Assembly: GCA_028583415.1 (NCBI GenBank)
Contig: CM053267.1
Span: 29,312,902-29,376,901, forward strand
Length of the DNA stretch: 64,000 bases
Direction of reading: 5' to 3'
From: Protea cynaroides
Taxonomy: Eukaryota > Streptophyta > Magnoliopsida > Proteales > Proteaceae
Positions 1-11,077 of this stretch are shown piece after piece. The notes below the pieces were generated by a model. It saw nothing but the letters and a program-made list of their open reading frames with translations, did not search any database and was not told the origin of the DNA. The number at the start of each line of letters is the position of its first letter. Positions within the stretch are counted from its first letter, which is position 1. A program made the translations under genes and the position numbers.

Positions 1-1349
1 AGGAGCACTTTCAGGATTTAGGTCAAAGACTGCCTTTTTTACTGCATCAGAAGTTGGAGTAGCATCCAATACTAGTGACTACTCTATTAGGAACAGACTC
101 TAATATAGCTGAAGAAGGAGTAGATCCCTTACTTGTATGGAGGCTCTCATAAAAACCAATAATATGCTCCTTTATCTCCCTCTGATCATCTAGCAAATTG
201 CCTTCACTAGTTTTTAGCACTTTGATAGAGTTTTTCTTTTGTCTAAAGGTGGCATAATTATGGAAGTACTTTGTATTACTGTCACCATTTCAAAGCCATT
301 AAATCCTAGATTTTTCCTTCCATAAAGCTTCCTCCAAACCAAGGACTGATTCAAGGTGCTGTTCAGCTTTGAGCTCCTTTTCTTTTAGACTATCATTGAA
401 ACCTTGCATATGTATTTCTTCCTGAACAACCTCAAGAGAGTTTTGAGCCTTCACTAAATCAGAACTAAAATTAGGATATGCTTCCCTTAACCAGAACTTT
501 AGAAGCCCTTTTAGATGTTTTAGTTTTTTAATCAATCTACAATATGGATTACCAGAGATCTGTATGCTCCATGCGGTCCTTACAATGCTTTCATGCTGAT
601 CATGCTCCAACTAGTATCTCTGGAACCAAAAAGGAATATTGGTAGGCTTTGGAATGGCTTGACCTCCTATTAGAAGAGCTGAGTGATCAGATACAGATCG
701 AAGCGAAACCTTTTGATAGCAACCATCATACTTTTTCAACCATGCATATTACAGATCTTTTGTCCAATCTAGCCTGGCATGGCCAATAACTCTTTTATAG
801 GTCCATGTGAACTTTAAACCTGTACTATCCAAGGGGCACAAAGGGATGGAATCAATGCAAGGATGAAACTCATCCACAGTCGAAGCATTAAAGGTACCTG
901 GCCCCTTTTTTCATCCGAATAAAGGTAGCAGTTAAAGTCACCAGTGATTAGCCATGGTACTTGGGGATTACCCATAGAGGAGAGATCAAACCATAAGTTC
1001 CTTCTGCGACTTTTCAGATAGTCTGCATGAACAAAGGTAAAAAGATGTAACATACCATCAATACTTGCTGATAATGTAACATGTTGTTCGAAGGAAAGAA
1101 CAACAGTTGGTTTAGGTACTGACCTTTTCCACATGATCCAAATATCTGGTATTTTGTCCTCCCGGCTGTTATGAATAAAATCCATACTATAACCTAATCT
1201 ATGCATCATAGATTTATGATATTTTTTGGCTTTACCAGAGGTTCTACCAGAAAGAAAATAGATGGAGAGTGCTCCTTAATCAAAAGCCCTACAGCTTGTC
1301 TCGATTCCGGGTTCGAGACACCCCTTATATTCCAATATGTTATCTTCAT
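1..1349 (-). pseudogene. LINE ORF2 remnant: AP-type endonuclease and linker to RT
   Basis: The likely start codon is at 1349-1347, giving MKITYWNIRGVSNPESRQ, the classic N-terminus of a LINE endonuclease/exonuclease/phosphatase-fold domain, which nicks the target DNA. Further along come VPWLITGDFNCYLYSDEKRG (983-924), holding the GDFN catalytic motif, then the alpha-helical linker at 610-299 (CRLIKKLKHLKGLLKFWLRE), and then DSNTKYFHNYATFRQKKN near 280-225, matching the conserved GDxNTxFFH block before reverse transcriptase. The window ends at LNPESAP, immediately before the expected GPDG motif of RT finger 0. Stops and frame changes occur at about 1200, 810, 290 and 60. Confidence 0.8.
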
Positions 1350-1536
1350 TTAGAAACTGCAAGGGTTTCAGTGCCTCCCTTTTCGGCCATTATCTTAAGC
1401 CTACCTCTAGTAGGCCTCACCACATTAAACTACTCCTGTTGTCCTACAAGCATATTATCAACTTTTTCTACTTCATTATAAGAGACAACCACTGTACCTT
1501 GCTTAGTAGTAGTAACTTGCCCACCTCCAGATCCAT

Positions 1537-2225
1537 TTATAGTATTGACCTCATTGGGCTCGGATTCAGCCATTTCCAGCTCTTTCTCTTGATGCTGTTA
1601 TCAGTTTTGTCCAAAGCTGAAGAATGATCATTATACACATCCTCCTGATCAGCAATATTTGACCAAAGCTCTCTTCTTGTAGGTGAGGATGAATCCAGCA
1701 TAGCCTTCGGATCAGTACTAATATCATTGACATTAGAGTGATTAACAACTCCTTCATTACCAAAATTCATGGGATTAATCACAGTTTGCACTGCCATAGA
1801 TACCTCATGAATAGCATTGGTTTGCTGAGTTTTCAAAGTGTGAACAGCATTGGGCTGTTGATTTTGTAAAGTATGAACATTAGCAGGTTGTATAACATCA
1901 TTAACTCGCACTTGAAGCTTACAGGTTTCCTCAGTATGTCCAAATTTAGAGCACATTGAACATCTAGGAGATGGGCCTTCATAAACTACTTGTTGCTTAA
2001 AGTAGAACTCCTTCCCTAGCTGACTGCATAACTTTCCCACAAGGATCTCAGTCAATCTTAGAGCATTCCGTTTTATCTCAACACAAACCCTAGCATATTG
2101 ACCTGGATTGCACTTTGAGCTTTGATATCCATTTCCACTGGCCGACCCATAGTTTGAGCAATAGAATATAAAATTGATTTCTCTTAGTTTTCATATGGAA
2201 GTTTTGGGAATCTAACCCATTACAG
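1537..2225 (-). pseudogene. LINE ORF1 remnant (DUF4283 / CCHC zinc knuckle)
   Basis: The 172-residue open stretch 2055-1537 contains the knuckle CSMCSKFGHTEETC, preceded by YEGPSPR. Reading further upstream on the minus strand, with frame changes, gives LPYEN, IAQTMGRPVEMD and YARVCVEIKRNALRLTEI. These are the expected order of motifs in the DUF4283 plus zf-CCHC_4 region of plant LINE ORF1 proteins. In this family ORF1 is an RNA-binding, Gag-like protein that coats the LINE RNA. The N-terminus is missing and frameshifts separate the two halves. After the knuckle the protein becomes low-complexity (TLQNQQPNAVHTLKTQQTNA), which is usual for these tails. Confidence 0.75.
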
Positions 2226-2495
2226 ATTTCGAGTGATGGCTTTTTTTTTCAACATCAAAATCAAGTTCCCATTGCCGATATCTAATAGGTCGACAGAGGA
2301 GCAAGGGGTAGCAAAGTTTGGGATGCCTCTTTTGGAGTCGCCTCGAAACCAAGAGCCTTTGCGAAGTATCTTTGCTTCGAAAAGTCAAGACTGGGGCAGC
2401 TCGACCAGACAAGGTCTCGAATCTCCGCCAGAGCAGGCTTTAGTGTCTTCTTGAGTAAAGACTTCATGAACTTCTGGAAGTCCTCACTGGGCTTG
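2212..2495 (-). pseudogene. C-terminal remnant of a gypsy-associated accessory (antisense-type) gene
   Basis: Minus-strand codons read KSLLKKTLKPALAEIRDLVW, then SSCPSLDFSKQRYFAKALGF. This matches the C-terminal segment of the accessory gene at 19110-19260 (plus), which reads KSLLKLVVPMVTEIWYYVW followed by a comparable PHFDLSPIGAFEKLLG. The same gene's coiled coil lies at 7712-7172, on the far side of the LTR inserted at 2496-7166, so the two pieces were once contiguous. I recognise the family by internal comparison, not by a named function. Confidence 0.6.
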
Positions 2496-5400
2496 TGTAA
2501 GACCCATACGCCGCCAAACTAGTATGACCTTACGTTCTAGTGTCGTGACCGTCTTCCCATCATAACTGACTTAAGTGAACCAATTGTATGAAGAAACCAC
2601 AAGATAAAATAAGTAACAAGTCAGATTTAGTTAGTGTTGTTGATTGTTTAAGGTTGTGTAGAAGCAACTAGTTAAAAACTAAAAACCAGTAAATTTTGAT
2701 TGTGTGGTCACATTTTTGAGGGGTGTGGTCGACCACACATGAGACCACACAACGTGTGGTGGCATATTTGGGACGTGTGGTCGACGGATTCGGCGACTAC
2801 ACGATGTTGAACTGACTCCGTGTTTAAGAAACTTTCCTAATTTGAGGAGATCTCTTTCCTAATTGAAAGAGAACTCTATATGGAGATTTTCCCTTTATAT
2901 GAGGGATGTTCCTTAGCCTCTCATATTCTTTTAGAACCCAAATTGAAACTCTAAATGTCACACCCCAATTCTGAACCAACCAGAATGGTGTGAGTGAACC
3001 GTCATTGAACCAACGGTTCACACCAGGATCTCGAATAGACCGTGTCCACTCATACAAACCATTGCACAAAACCACAATTAGAATATAAATAGTACAGCGG
3101 AAGAATTTAAATAAATGAACTGAGAATCTATTGATAAATTTATATAAAATATCCCATTATTCAAATTCAAACAATAAAACATAATATCCTTACATCCACT
3201 TAATCCAACTGAAAATAACTGAAAATAAAATAAATAAAAATCAAATCAAAGGTACACGTAGAAAGGGCACTCGCATGAAGCGTCATGCTCGTCCTCTCCT
3301 GCCTGTACATCCAGAGCAGCAACACCACCATACGTCGGAGCGCTCATATAGTCGTCCACCGTATAACCTGCATCAATATCTAAAAACATGTATATATACA
3401 AAGGGTGAGCTCACAACATAGCTCAGTAAGACAATCAGACAGTTTCATAATATTATGCATGAGTAACAATCATTTTATGCTGTGGTCTGGTTTAAGTTTG
3501 CAATGTGCTATAGAAAGGTTTGGTGGCCCCCGCACCTCTATACACGAGTGTGTGGCACAGCATGGATCACACCACCATCGGCCCACATGCACCCATCATG
3601 GAATAGAGATAAAGCTAAGATATCCCCGTACCTCCCCTGATGCTCTACCCATACCAGTACCTAAGCCCCTACTGGTCAGGGCTTGCAAACTGGGCTCGCA
3701 ACTAACCAATCATATATGTCATCAATGTAGGCTCTATCCCAGCATAGCCGTCTACGGCATAGAGATAGAGCTAAGGCATCCCCATACCTTCCCTGATACC
3801 CTATCCGCAACTAACCCACTAGGATAGAACAATACGCAGGTAGACCCTATCCCAACATAACTCCCTACGACATAGAGATAGAGCTAAAGCATCGTGGACA
3901 AGCCAGCGTCGACCTCGGAGACCACAGTGCCACATAACCATGGTCAGGCCAACATCAACATCGGAGACCACCATACCACGATCTTCTCCTGATGCCCCAC
4001 CCGTACCAAGCATGTTAAGATAGAATACTACAAAAAGTGCCAGTGTGAGGAATGATCCCAGACTCCATTCCCCACTCCACACACCAACGAAAACAATCAC
4101 ATGCCTAACAATCACATCCAATCAATGCATGAACAATAATAATAACTGAAAGAAAAGGATCGCATGTGAATATGCACAAACATCACGTCATATATATTCA
4201 GGTTATTACAATGATTTACTGTCCATTAATTATTAAGGTTTAGGTCAGATTCCCTTACCTGACGCTTGTTTGTTAGCTTGCTCCATGTCGCAAGATCCAA
4301 ACGTGCTATCACAAAGTCCTACATAATATTAGGGTTCAATAAGAATAGTTTCTTAGGGTTTACGTTGGTCGGAAAACCAACGAGGTTACAAAAATACACT
4401 CACAGAGCTGACCGGTGGCATGTACCGATCGCAGCTCTGTGGGGAAAACTGGCGACCGGTATGGTCAGTCGGTCCCCACAGACCAGCCCCCCGGAAGGTA
4501 CCGGTGGCAACATACCGGTCACACAGGGTGCAACTGGTATAGTCGACCGATATGTCTCCGGAAGACCATACTTTGGATTTTTTGAATACCGTCGATCATT
4601 CTCCATGGATTTCCAGGGTTTCTCCTATCCATTCTAAATCTGAGCTTTGAGTTAGAGTTATCTCAAACTCATTCAAGTCTAGTTTCGATGATAATCATCC
4701 TAGAACTTGAATCTAGGGTTTGACGACAACTTAGGGTTTAATGGCTAATTAGGGTTTTAGATCAATACCTGCTTTGCATGGTATTGATCCAACCACAAAA
4801 CTATCCTAAAGTCATAGAGTAAGAAGAATGATTAAAACACTTACCGTCGACTGGCGTAAAGTGAGCATCGTCAAACGGCAAAGGCAGCACTTCCTTCTTC
4901 TTCCTAGCTTCTTCTCCTTCTCCAACCTCCTTCTCCTTTAAAAGGTTTGTGAGAGATAATGGAAAGGATTTGAGGAGGTTTAAGGGTGTTTATATAGGCT
5001 AGGATTAGTGTTTAGTAACCCTATTAGGATTAGGAAAGTCTAGGTATTAGGGTTTAGGAAAGTGGGACCCGTAGAGATCAATTTCTGGATCTCCGTAGTC
5101 AGTTGCATAGAGCTGACCGGTCGACCGGTACCAAGACCGGTACCATCGATCGGTCAACATAAAATAATGATTATTTGACCGTCTTTGATCCGATTTCGTA
5201 CCTGTTTGTCATCCGCTCATCCCGTCTGGCTCGGTGATGATCGAAGACCTGTTACGACATGAAATCAAGAAGAGAAGGAGAAGAAGAGATTTGGAGAAAA
5301 AGCTTGGAGAAGGGTTTTGCAGAGAAGAATTCTATCTCTTTATAGAAAGCTTAAGGTATAAACTAGTCTTTGTAAAGCTAGATCAGATAGGATAGGTTCT

Positions 5401-7166
5401 TTTTCGTCAAGTTGATGTGTTAAATCTAATGAAACGATTTTGGTTATGGAATTTCTAAGGAAAACCATAAGAGAATAAGTTAGGGATAATTGATAAGGGT
5501 AAACTATGATTTAAGGCTATAGAATGATCTTAGGATAAATCCCGTTGATAAACCAAGAGGAGGAACTCGTATGGGAAGTAAAAATCAATTAAACTTCATA
5601 TAGTCGCAACTATGGTTGACCACAGGGTGACCAGAGAGTGGACCACAGCTATTCGGGAAGTTTTCCAGAATCATGTGGTCGCATGTTGTGGTCGCGTGAT
5701 ATGGGACCATAGGGATCGACCACACAGTGTTTGGTCACATATATTGAGACCACAGGTTCGACCACACCTACGACCATACGATAACAACAAGTATGTTTTG
5801 AGACCAGACAAGGTTCTTGACAATTGTAACTTGAGAAAATTAATCTCTAACTTAAATACATTAATTGTTTAGGTTCTCAATAGATTCGAAGTGACTTCCA
5901 AAGCTTGGGAGAGGAACAAACATCAACCAAAGGTGAAGGAACAAGACCCAAACTAATTGGATAATAACAAACTATTTTATTTTATTTGTCCAATGAAATG
6001 AATGATTCTATGCTTGTATGCTTGTAATGTGCATCTCACATGTCATCGAATATTACTACTATATTCGGTTCATGTATATTTATTTCTGTCTATTTATAAC
6101 ATGATGATGATGGTGCTAGGAATAGGCATGTGATTGTGTGTGGTTAGTGTGCTAGATGCAAGTAGAGCATCAGGGGGAGGACATGGCATTTTGGTTTAGC
6201 CTGGTCACCAGACTCTAGCTCTATCTCTACTCAAGTCTTTCCCATTGACATCATCATATCACCATTACCTTAGCGGAACTATTACGTGGTAGGGCATCAG
6301 GGGGGTGGTCTCGGATCGTGTGGTCTCTGACTCTGTCGGGGGGCCTTAGCTCTATCTCTATGGACTTATTGAGGTATGCTGGGGTGAGGCCTTGGATACA
6401 TTGGATGGCGTTAGGATTGGTTAGTGGCGAGCCCAGTTTGCAAGCCCTCGCCAACAAGGGCTTACATGTTGGTATGGGTAGGGCATCAGGAAAAGTGTTG
6501 ACAGTGTGTGATCCAGATACTTTAGACCTATCTCTATTCCATGGTGGGCTGGATGTGGACAACAATGGTGTTTGATCCAGTGGATGGGCATACACACCCG
6601 TGTATAGAGGTGCGGTGGCCACCAATCCTTTCTATGGTACAATTGTAAATTTATACTAGACCAAAGATATGAATTGAATGCATGCGTATGTTTGTTGCAT
6701 TGTTTTGTTTTTTTTACTGAGCTAGGTTGTGAGCTCATCCCATGGTACCATTTTCTTTTAGTTTCTAATGATGCAGGTAATACAATTGAAGACTACATGA
6801 AGGCGCCAATATATGGACATGTGACGGTTATGGACGAGCAAGTTGTGGAGGATGAATATGACTTGTCAAAGCGAGTGTTTCAACTTTGTTTATGCTTGGT
6901 GGTTAACTTTCGTATTTTGATACTTGTAATATGTATTAATTATATTTTGGTTACTTGGAGATAACTTGTTAAATATTTATTTATCATTGTAGACACTTAG
7001 TTCATTATTAATAAAAACTTTCGCTATTTACTTTATTGTCTCTGATTGATGTGGAATGTGTATTTAGTTTGGATTGTTGACACAGTCTGACGAGATCTTG
7101 GCTTGAACTGTTGGTTCTTATGACGGTTCATCAGACCACTGGTTAGTCCAGAATTGGTGTGTGACA
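2496..7166 (+). mobile_element. Gypsy (Tekay-like) LTR, plus strand, split by an inner LTR
   Basis: Starts TGTAAGACCC and ends GGTGTGTGACA, the same termini as the LTRs of the complete Tekay element at 45965. Without the inner LTR (2956-5259) its two parts total about 2367 bp, against 2307 bp for the Tekay LTR. The flanks are GCTTG on the left and CCTTG on the right, a 4-of-5 match to a target-site duplication. No internal region or second LTR is attached, so it is probably a solo LTR. It lies inside the coding region of the accessory gene (7712-2212, minus). A TATA-like CTTTATATGAG lies near 2892. Confidence 0.7.
2956..5259 (-). mobile_element. Gypsy LTR, minus strand, nested in another LTR
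   Basis: On the plus strand it begins TGTCACACCCC and ends CGTTACGACA-type sequence (about 2304 bp), so in its own direction it runs from TGTCGTAACAGG to GGGGTGTGACA. Its content mirrors the last half of the Tekay LTR: the block near 3290-3410 is the reverse complement of the region around 47800-47940. The flanks CTAAA and TGAAA match at only 3 of 5 positions, so the insertion is old or the left end is imprecise. A TATA box (TATATAAAC on the minus strand) lies near 4990. The span 4380-4570 and the block near 5110-5155 are packed with ACCGGT and GTCGACCGGT words. Confidence 0.65.
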
Positions 7167-7171
7167 CCTTG

Positions 7172-7712
7172 TAAGATTCCATTACTCGGACCTCAGCTCT
7201 CTTGATGTGCTCTTCAACAATGATCTTCTGAGCACCTTGTCGCTAGGCAGTTTTTTCAGGGCTGCCTCGTTTGCAACCTGGTCATCCTCCCGAGCCTTTT
7301 TGGCAGTAGCAAGCTTTTCTTTCAACTCCGTGACCTGGGACTTTGACCTCACCAATGCCTTGGCCAAGTGATCCGCCGTATACATGACATCCTTCTTGAG
7401 GTCTAGAGCCTTATTCAACTAGCCTTGTACCTTCTTCATCTCTTCCTTGGCATCCATAGCCTTGTCCTTTTCCAGGATAACCTCCTGCTCCTCCTTTTCC
7501 TCATTCAATTGGGTACGCAGAGGCTCTACAAGAGACTCCGCCTCCTTCGATCGGGTATGCAAAAGCTCCACAAGAGCCTTTGTCTGGGTTAGGAAGTGAG
7601 TAGACTGAAACAGCAATAGAAATACAGTTAACCACAATGGGGAAGATTCGTTGAGCATCATATGCTCTTTAATGGGGAAACCTTTGTATGCTGACCAAAC
7701 TACGATTTCCAA
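7172..7712 (-). pseudogene. Coiled-coil remnant of the same accessory gene
   Basis: Two minus-strand frames (7712-7419 and 7418-7182) give a charged, heptad-like sequence rich in Glu, Lys and Leu, such as LVEPLRTQLNEEKEEQEVIL and KSQVTELKEKLATAKKARED. This is a long coiled coil, the counterpart of the coiled coil at 18780-19080 (plus) in the Tat antisense gene. It stops where the LTR (2496-7166) was inserted, and the C-terminal continuation is at 2495-2212. A stop codon at about 7419 breaks the frame. No enzymatic motif is visible. Confidence 0.55.
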
Positions 7713-7779
7713 ATCTAGGAAAACTTTTCCAAGAGTGTGTTGATGTCTCGAGCTCGGAGGGACTGGAAGAAGTAGTTCT

Positions 7780-8115
7780 TGTTGAAGACAATGAGGGGAA
7801 CTTATTGCACCAGGTTGTTCAGTACGAATGGCACTCCCCTCCTAGCAAGAGAATGGGAAACACAATTTGCCTCCTTTGAAACATATTGAAAACGCACTTC
7901 CGCCCCCCTACAAACATCAAAATATCATCAACAATAGATTGTACAAAAACTTCACCTGAAGTGTGAGAGCAGAAAAGAAGCTTGAAAACCTCCATTTAAT
8001 CTGATTCTACAATCAGCCTTGAAAAGCCAGAAGCAAATACCTCTTGAATGCCCGATATCAAAGCTAGTGATTCACCCACCGCCACCAAAGAGAAATGAAT
8101 AGGCCATGAAACTTG
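7780..8115 (-). pseudogene. LINE-type RNase H (RVT_3-like) domain remnant
   Basis: Reading the minus strand with one frame change gives FSLVAVGESLALISGIQEVF, then LIVESD, then FRFQYVSKEANCVSHSLARR-like text. These match, in order, the E-rich helix, the ESD strand and the final N-x-V-x-x-x-LAR helix of the plant RNase H-like domain found at the end of many L1-type ORF2 proteins. It is a short fragment without reverse transcriptase upstream, so it is a LINE 3' remnant rather than a functional gene. It is distinct from the LINE at 1-2225, whose own RNase H would lie outside the window. Confidence 0.55.
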
Positions 8116-8339
8116 CAACAGAGGATACCCTTGATGAGATCTGATAATGTACCCCCTCCACTAATAGGCCACTCGTGGTTGACATGCAGTCTTCTTGCAT
8201 GAAATGCTTATCGAAGGATGATGAATTTTGACAAACCATATGGTAGACAGACAATATAACATAAAAAATATTGTATTTTTTACAATATTAATGTTTGTCA
8301 TACACATGATGATTGCTCTCCTCTGACATGGTTACTGTT

Positions 8340-8990
8340 GCTGTTGAAACTGGGCTAGCTGACGTGTCTTGTTCCCTGCAAGATAAGATGAAGATTATTG
8401 GGGCCAGATAGGGATGTCCGGTGTCCACTCCGACGATCAAGTCAGTAATAGAGCAATCAGTGTGGAGCTTACAAGAAGACGGTAAGCTCCCTTAGAGAGG
8501 TGGGTTCCTTGAGCATTCTTAGAGAGGCTAGCAAATCAGATATCGTTACTTGTGATCGCCGTAGGTTTATATAGAGGACACACCTACACCATGGATGGAC
8601 ACGCCATCCGGTGATTGAGAGTATATGATTCTGTGATGACTCCACCGAGACTGAATTGAGCAAGTATGACAGCTTGAGTCAATCGAATCATCTCGAGTGG
8701 CCGTAGGATGAACATCCTATGGCCAGGCAAGACTACCGTCCCTGCCCTTACAGATTGCCATATGCATTCTTCGTAGGCAGAGGACACTATTTCAATCCAA
8801 TTTGCCTGATCGCTTGTTAATAAGAATCCCCATGACGTGTCAAAGATTGATCTAGAGATTAAGCACGTACGAACGTTCATGTGCTGCCACTTATCGTCAC
8901 CAGGCATCCTGGGGGTGACATCTGACAGGACACGTGTCGTCTTCCCATCATGATCTACCAACAAACACGTGTCACAATATGATTAGCGTG
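8340..8990 (-). mobile_element. LTR-like promoter region, probably gypsy, minus strand
   Basis: No coding signal, but an LTR-style layout on the minus strand. A GC-moderate upstream part is followed by a strong TATA box (CTCTATATAAACC, plus coordinates 8565-8577), then repeated CTCTAAG and GGGAGCTTACCG words, then a TATCTGGCCCC block near 8400. The spacing resembles the LTR at 15600-16086. Neither terminus could be fixed, and no target-site duplication was found. It could be the LTR of the element that once owned the accessory-gene remnants to its left. Confidence 0.4.
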
Positions 8991-9278
8991 GAGGAATATG
9001 CTATCAACAATTACATATCTTGTTGCCCCTTTCTACTTTTCCGACTGGCCGCCAAATTGGCCATAGAGCTGCAATTGATCCTTTTCTTTTACAAAATAAA
9101 GACATTTATACTATATCAAAGCCACCGTCACGGATTTACAAAGAAGCAAACGGCAGAATCTAAGCAAAAGAAAGAGGATTCATACTTCCCAGCTCATAAA
9201 AGTCACACGTTTTCAATCTAGGAAACTCCGCCATAATCCTAATTAAAAAGCCATGTCACAGAATTACATGGGTTGGTA
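8991..9278. other. 3' flank of the UGT gene, no feature seen
   Basis: About 290 bases of AT-rich sequence between the LTR-like region and the UGT stop codon. No open reading frame, repeat or convincing RNA structure was recognised. The UGT 3' UTR and poly(A) site should lie here, but no single signal stands out. Confidence 0.5.
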
Positions 9279-10685
9279 CTAGTGGTCCTTCCTCCTGCAA
9301 GTCTCGTTAATGAGCTGGTCTAATGTGCGCCAGGAGGATCCACTTTCTTCCATGGCCTTCCTGGCGGCTTCCCCAGCCTCCTTCACCTTCCTCCTCACAT
9401 CTTCCCCCTTCTCTCCCTCCATTAACTCTTTCACCATCTTCTCCACAATCTCTGAACCCACAAACCCACGAACCGACCCGTTGCTTGCCAGGATTCTGAG
9501 TCCCACACCGAGCTCGTCCGCCACCAGTCGAGCGTTTAAGTGCTGATCCGCCATCATAGGCCATGCCAAGATCGGAACCGATTCACATATACTCTCCAAC
9601 GCCGAGTTCCAACCGCAGTGACTCATGAACCCATGCACGCTCTCGTGCCGGAGTATCTCGACCTGATTGACCCACTCCCTCACCACCAATCCTCTCCCCT
9701 TTACCTTTTCTTCTAACTCTTCCAACACTTCACCTTTTGATCTAACCACCCACAAGAAGCTCACCTCGGACCTCTCCAGCCCAACTGCCATCTCTCGTAG
9801 TTGCTCTTCCGTGATCTCCGCCTGGGATCCAAACGCGACATACAGGACAGACCGACCCTCCGCCAACTTCTGGTCGAGCCATTTGATCGAATCGGGTTTC
9901 TCCCGTGGCCGGTCGAACTTCTGCACCTCGGCCAAGCAGAGGGGTCCGACGCACCAGGCCTTAGGAATGAACTCACGGTTATAGTAGTCCAAGTAGGCAG
10001 ACTCGTACTCGTAGAAGCTGTTGACAACGAGTCCCTGACTTTTGGCCGTCGCTATAGATGTCTCCATAACGAACTCGAAGTGTGGACCCTCCGTTTCCGA
10101 GCCATTGAAGACTGGGAGGAAGTCGTTCAAGGTGAGTTTCATCCATGGGAAGTCAGACAAGATGAAGGGCTCGTCCGGGCCGAGTCCTACATGGGAACGA
10201 TCCATGGCGAGGACTTTGGTGATGGTCATGGCGTAGTTGTTAATGCCGTAGAAGACAAGCCTTGGAATGCCAGACTTGTGTGCGGACTGTTGAGTCCAAC
10301 CCAAGAAGCCATCGGAGATAATGCAGCTGACACCACCAGAGGTGGAGAGGCTGTTGAGGGATCGTTCGAAGTCTGGTTGCATCAGTTTGGTGGCGTTGGC
10401 GAATGGGATGAAGAGAGACATGGAAGGGAGATGATCGGTGCTCTCGACACCCGGTGGAAGTTCTGGGATGTTTGATGGGAATTCTAGTTCGATGACTGAG
10501 ATGAGGGATTGTTGTATATCGCCTAGAAATTGACGGATGAAAGGAGAGTTTGCGTGGGTGGTGAAGATGGTGACAGTGATGCCGGTGCGGAGGAGGAGGA
10601 GGCGAGCGAGGTGGAGAATTGGAATCGTGTGGCCTTTCGACATGAAAGGAAAGAGCACGACATGCACAGAAGTAATAGAATCCAT
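9279..10685 (-). CDS. UGT90A: UDP-glycosyltransferase, UGT90A-like
   Basis: Encodes a 468-residue family 1 glycosyltransferase, of normal length and apparently without introns. Such enzymes move sugar from a UDP-sugar to small acceptors (flavonoids, hormones, volatiles) in the cytosol. The catalytic His19 sits in PFMSKGHTIPILHLA and its partner Asp125 in CIISDGFLGW. The 44-residue PSPG donor-binding box spans residues 338-381, from WVNQVEIL through HCGWNS to MMADQ; the final Gln381 is typical of UDP-glucose users. The start LFPFMSKGHT and the SFYEYESAYLDYYN block are characteristic of the UGT90A group. There is no signal peptide. A close but broken paralogue lies at 60933-61803 on the same strand. 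The acceptor substrate cannot be deduced. The start codon is the only one giving the conserved N-terminal beta strand. Confidence 0.93.
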   Translation of the reverse strand: MDSITSVHVVLFPFMSKGHTIPILHLARLLLLRTGITVTIFTTHANSPFIRQFLGDIQQSLISVIELEFPSNIPELPPGVESTDHLPSMSLFIPFANATKLMQPDFERSLNSLSTSGGVSCIISDGFLGWTQQSAHKSGIPRLVFYGINNYAMTITKVLAMDRSHVGLGPDEPFILSDFPWMKLTLNDFLPVFNGSETEGPHFEFVMETSIATAKSQGLVVNSFYEYESAYLDYYNREFIPKAWCVGPLCLAEVQKFDRPREKPDSIKWLDQKLAEGRSVLYVAFGSQAEITEEQLREMAVGLERSEVSFLWVVRSKGEVLEELEEKVKGRGLVVREWVNQVEILRHESVHGFMSHCGWNSALESICESVPILAWPMMADQHLNARLVADELGVGLRILASNGSVRGFVGSEIVEKMVKELMEGEKGEDVRRKVKEAGEAARKAMEESGSSWRTLDQLINETCRRKDH

Positions 10686-10832
10686 CTCCCTCTTCTTCTC
10701 TCCCTTCTGGTTTCTATTAATCTCGTGTCTGATCTTTGCTGATCTTCCATTTTTTTTTTGTACTTATTGCTACTCGTGCTGCTCTGTCTTGTCATATAAT
10801 ATGTGGAAAATACTCTCATTCATGCTTATATG
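10686..10832 (-). promoter_or_regulatory. UGT 5' leader and core promoter region
   Basis: The 147 bases upstream of the UGT start codon on the minus strand. A TATA-like CATATAAGC lies at 10832-10824, exactly the target site duplicated by the adjacent inverted-repeat element; a second AT-rich candidate (CATATTATATG) lies near 10807-10795. The leader is purine-rich near the start codon. An upstream ATG about 70-80 bases before the UGT start opens a different frame that overlaps the beginning of the gene. Which TATA is used cannot be told from sequence. Confidence 0.45.
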
Positions 10833-11077
10833 TGGATCCACATCCTCTCCTCCCAGTCATTCTGGGAGGACGGTGGCAACCTCCCTCGGATGGTTGCCAC
10901 GTGGCTCTCAATGAATCCGAGACTCACGTTCGAACCGACACCCAGCCAACAAGTCAAGCCGACAGAGGGGTGTCGGCTCGGACGTGGGTCTCGGATTCAT
11001 CCGAGAACCACGTGACAGCCATCCGAGGGAGGCTGCTGCATCCTCCCAAAATGATTGGAAGGAGACGATGTGAATCC
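10833..11077. mobile_element. Inverted-repeat MITE (Mutator-like), copy 1
   Basis: A 245-bp element flanked by a perfect 9-bp direct repeat GCTTATATG (10824-10832 and 11078-11086). It begins TGGATCCACATCCTCTCC and ends with the inverted counterpart, and almost the whole element can fold into one hairpin. Copies 2 (41205-41440) and 3 (44482-44706) share the ends, the TCCTCCCA block and the GTCGGCTCGGAC centre. No transposase is encoded. It sits in the UGT promoter. Confidence 0.88.

Larger units (their letters stand above)
1..2225 (-). mobile_element. L1-type LINE, decayed, truncated by window edge
   Basis: A non-LTR retrotransposon reading leftward on the minus strand. It contains the C-terminal part of an ORF1-like protein followed by ORF2, and leaves the window just before the reverse transcriptase core. 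Several frames are needed to follow either ORF, so the element is inactive. No 5' end or target-site duplication can be given: the right boundary near 2225 abuts remnants of a gypsy accessory gene, and the 3' end lies outside the window. Confidence 0.8.

Noticed and set aside
3405..4121. Open frames inside the minus-strand LTR
   Set aside because: They fall in LTR sequence shared with other noncoding LTR copies and shift frame between copies.
9801..10475. A 224-codon frame on the plus strand opposite the UGT gene
   Set aside because: It is the complement of a well-supported coding region, has no domain, and arises from the codon composition of the UGT gene.
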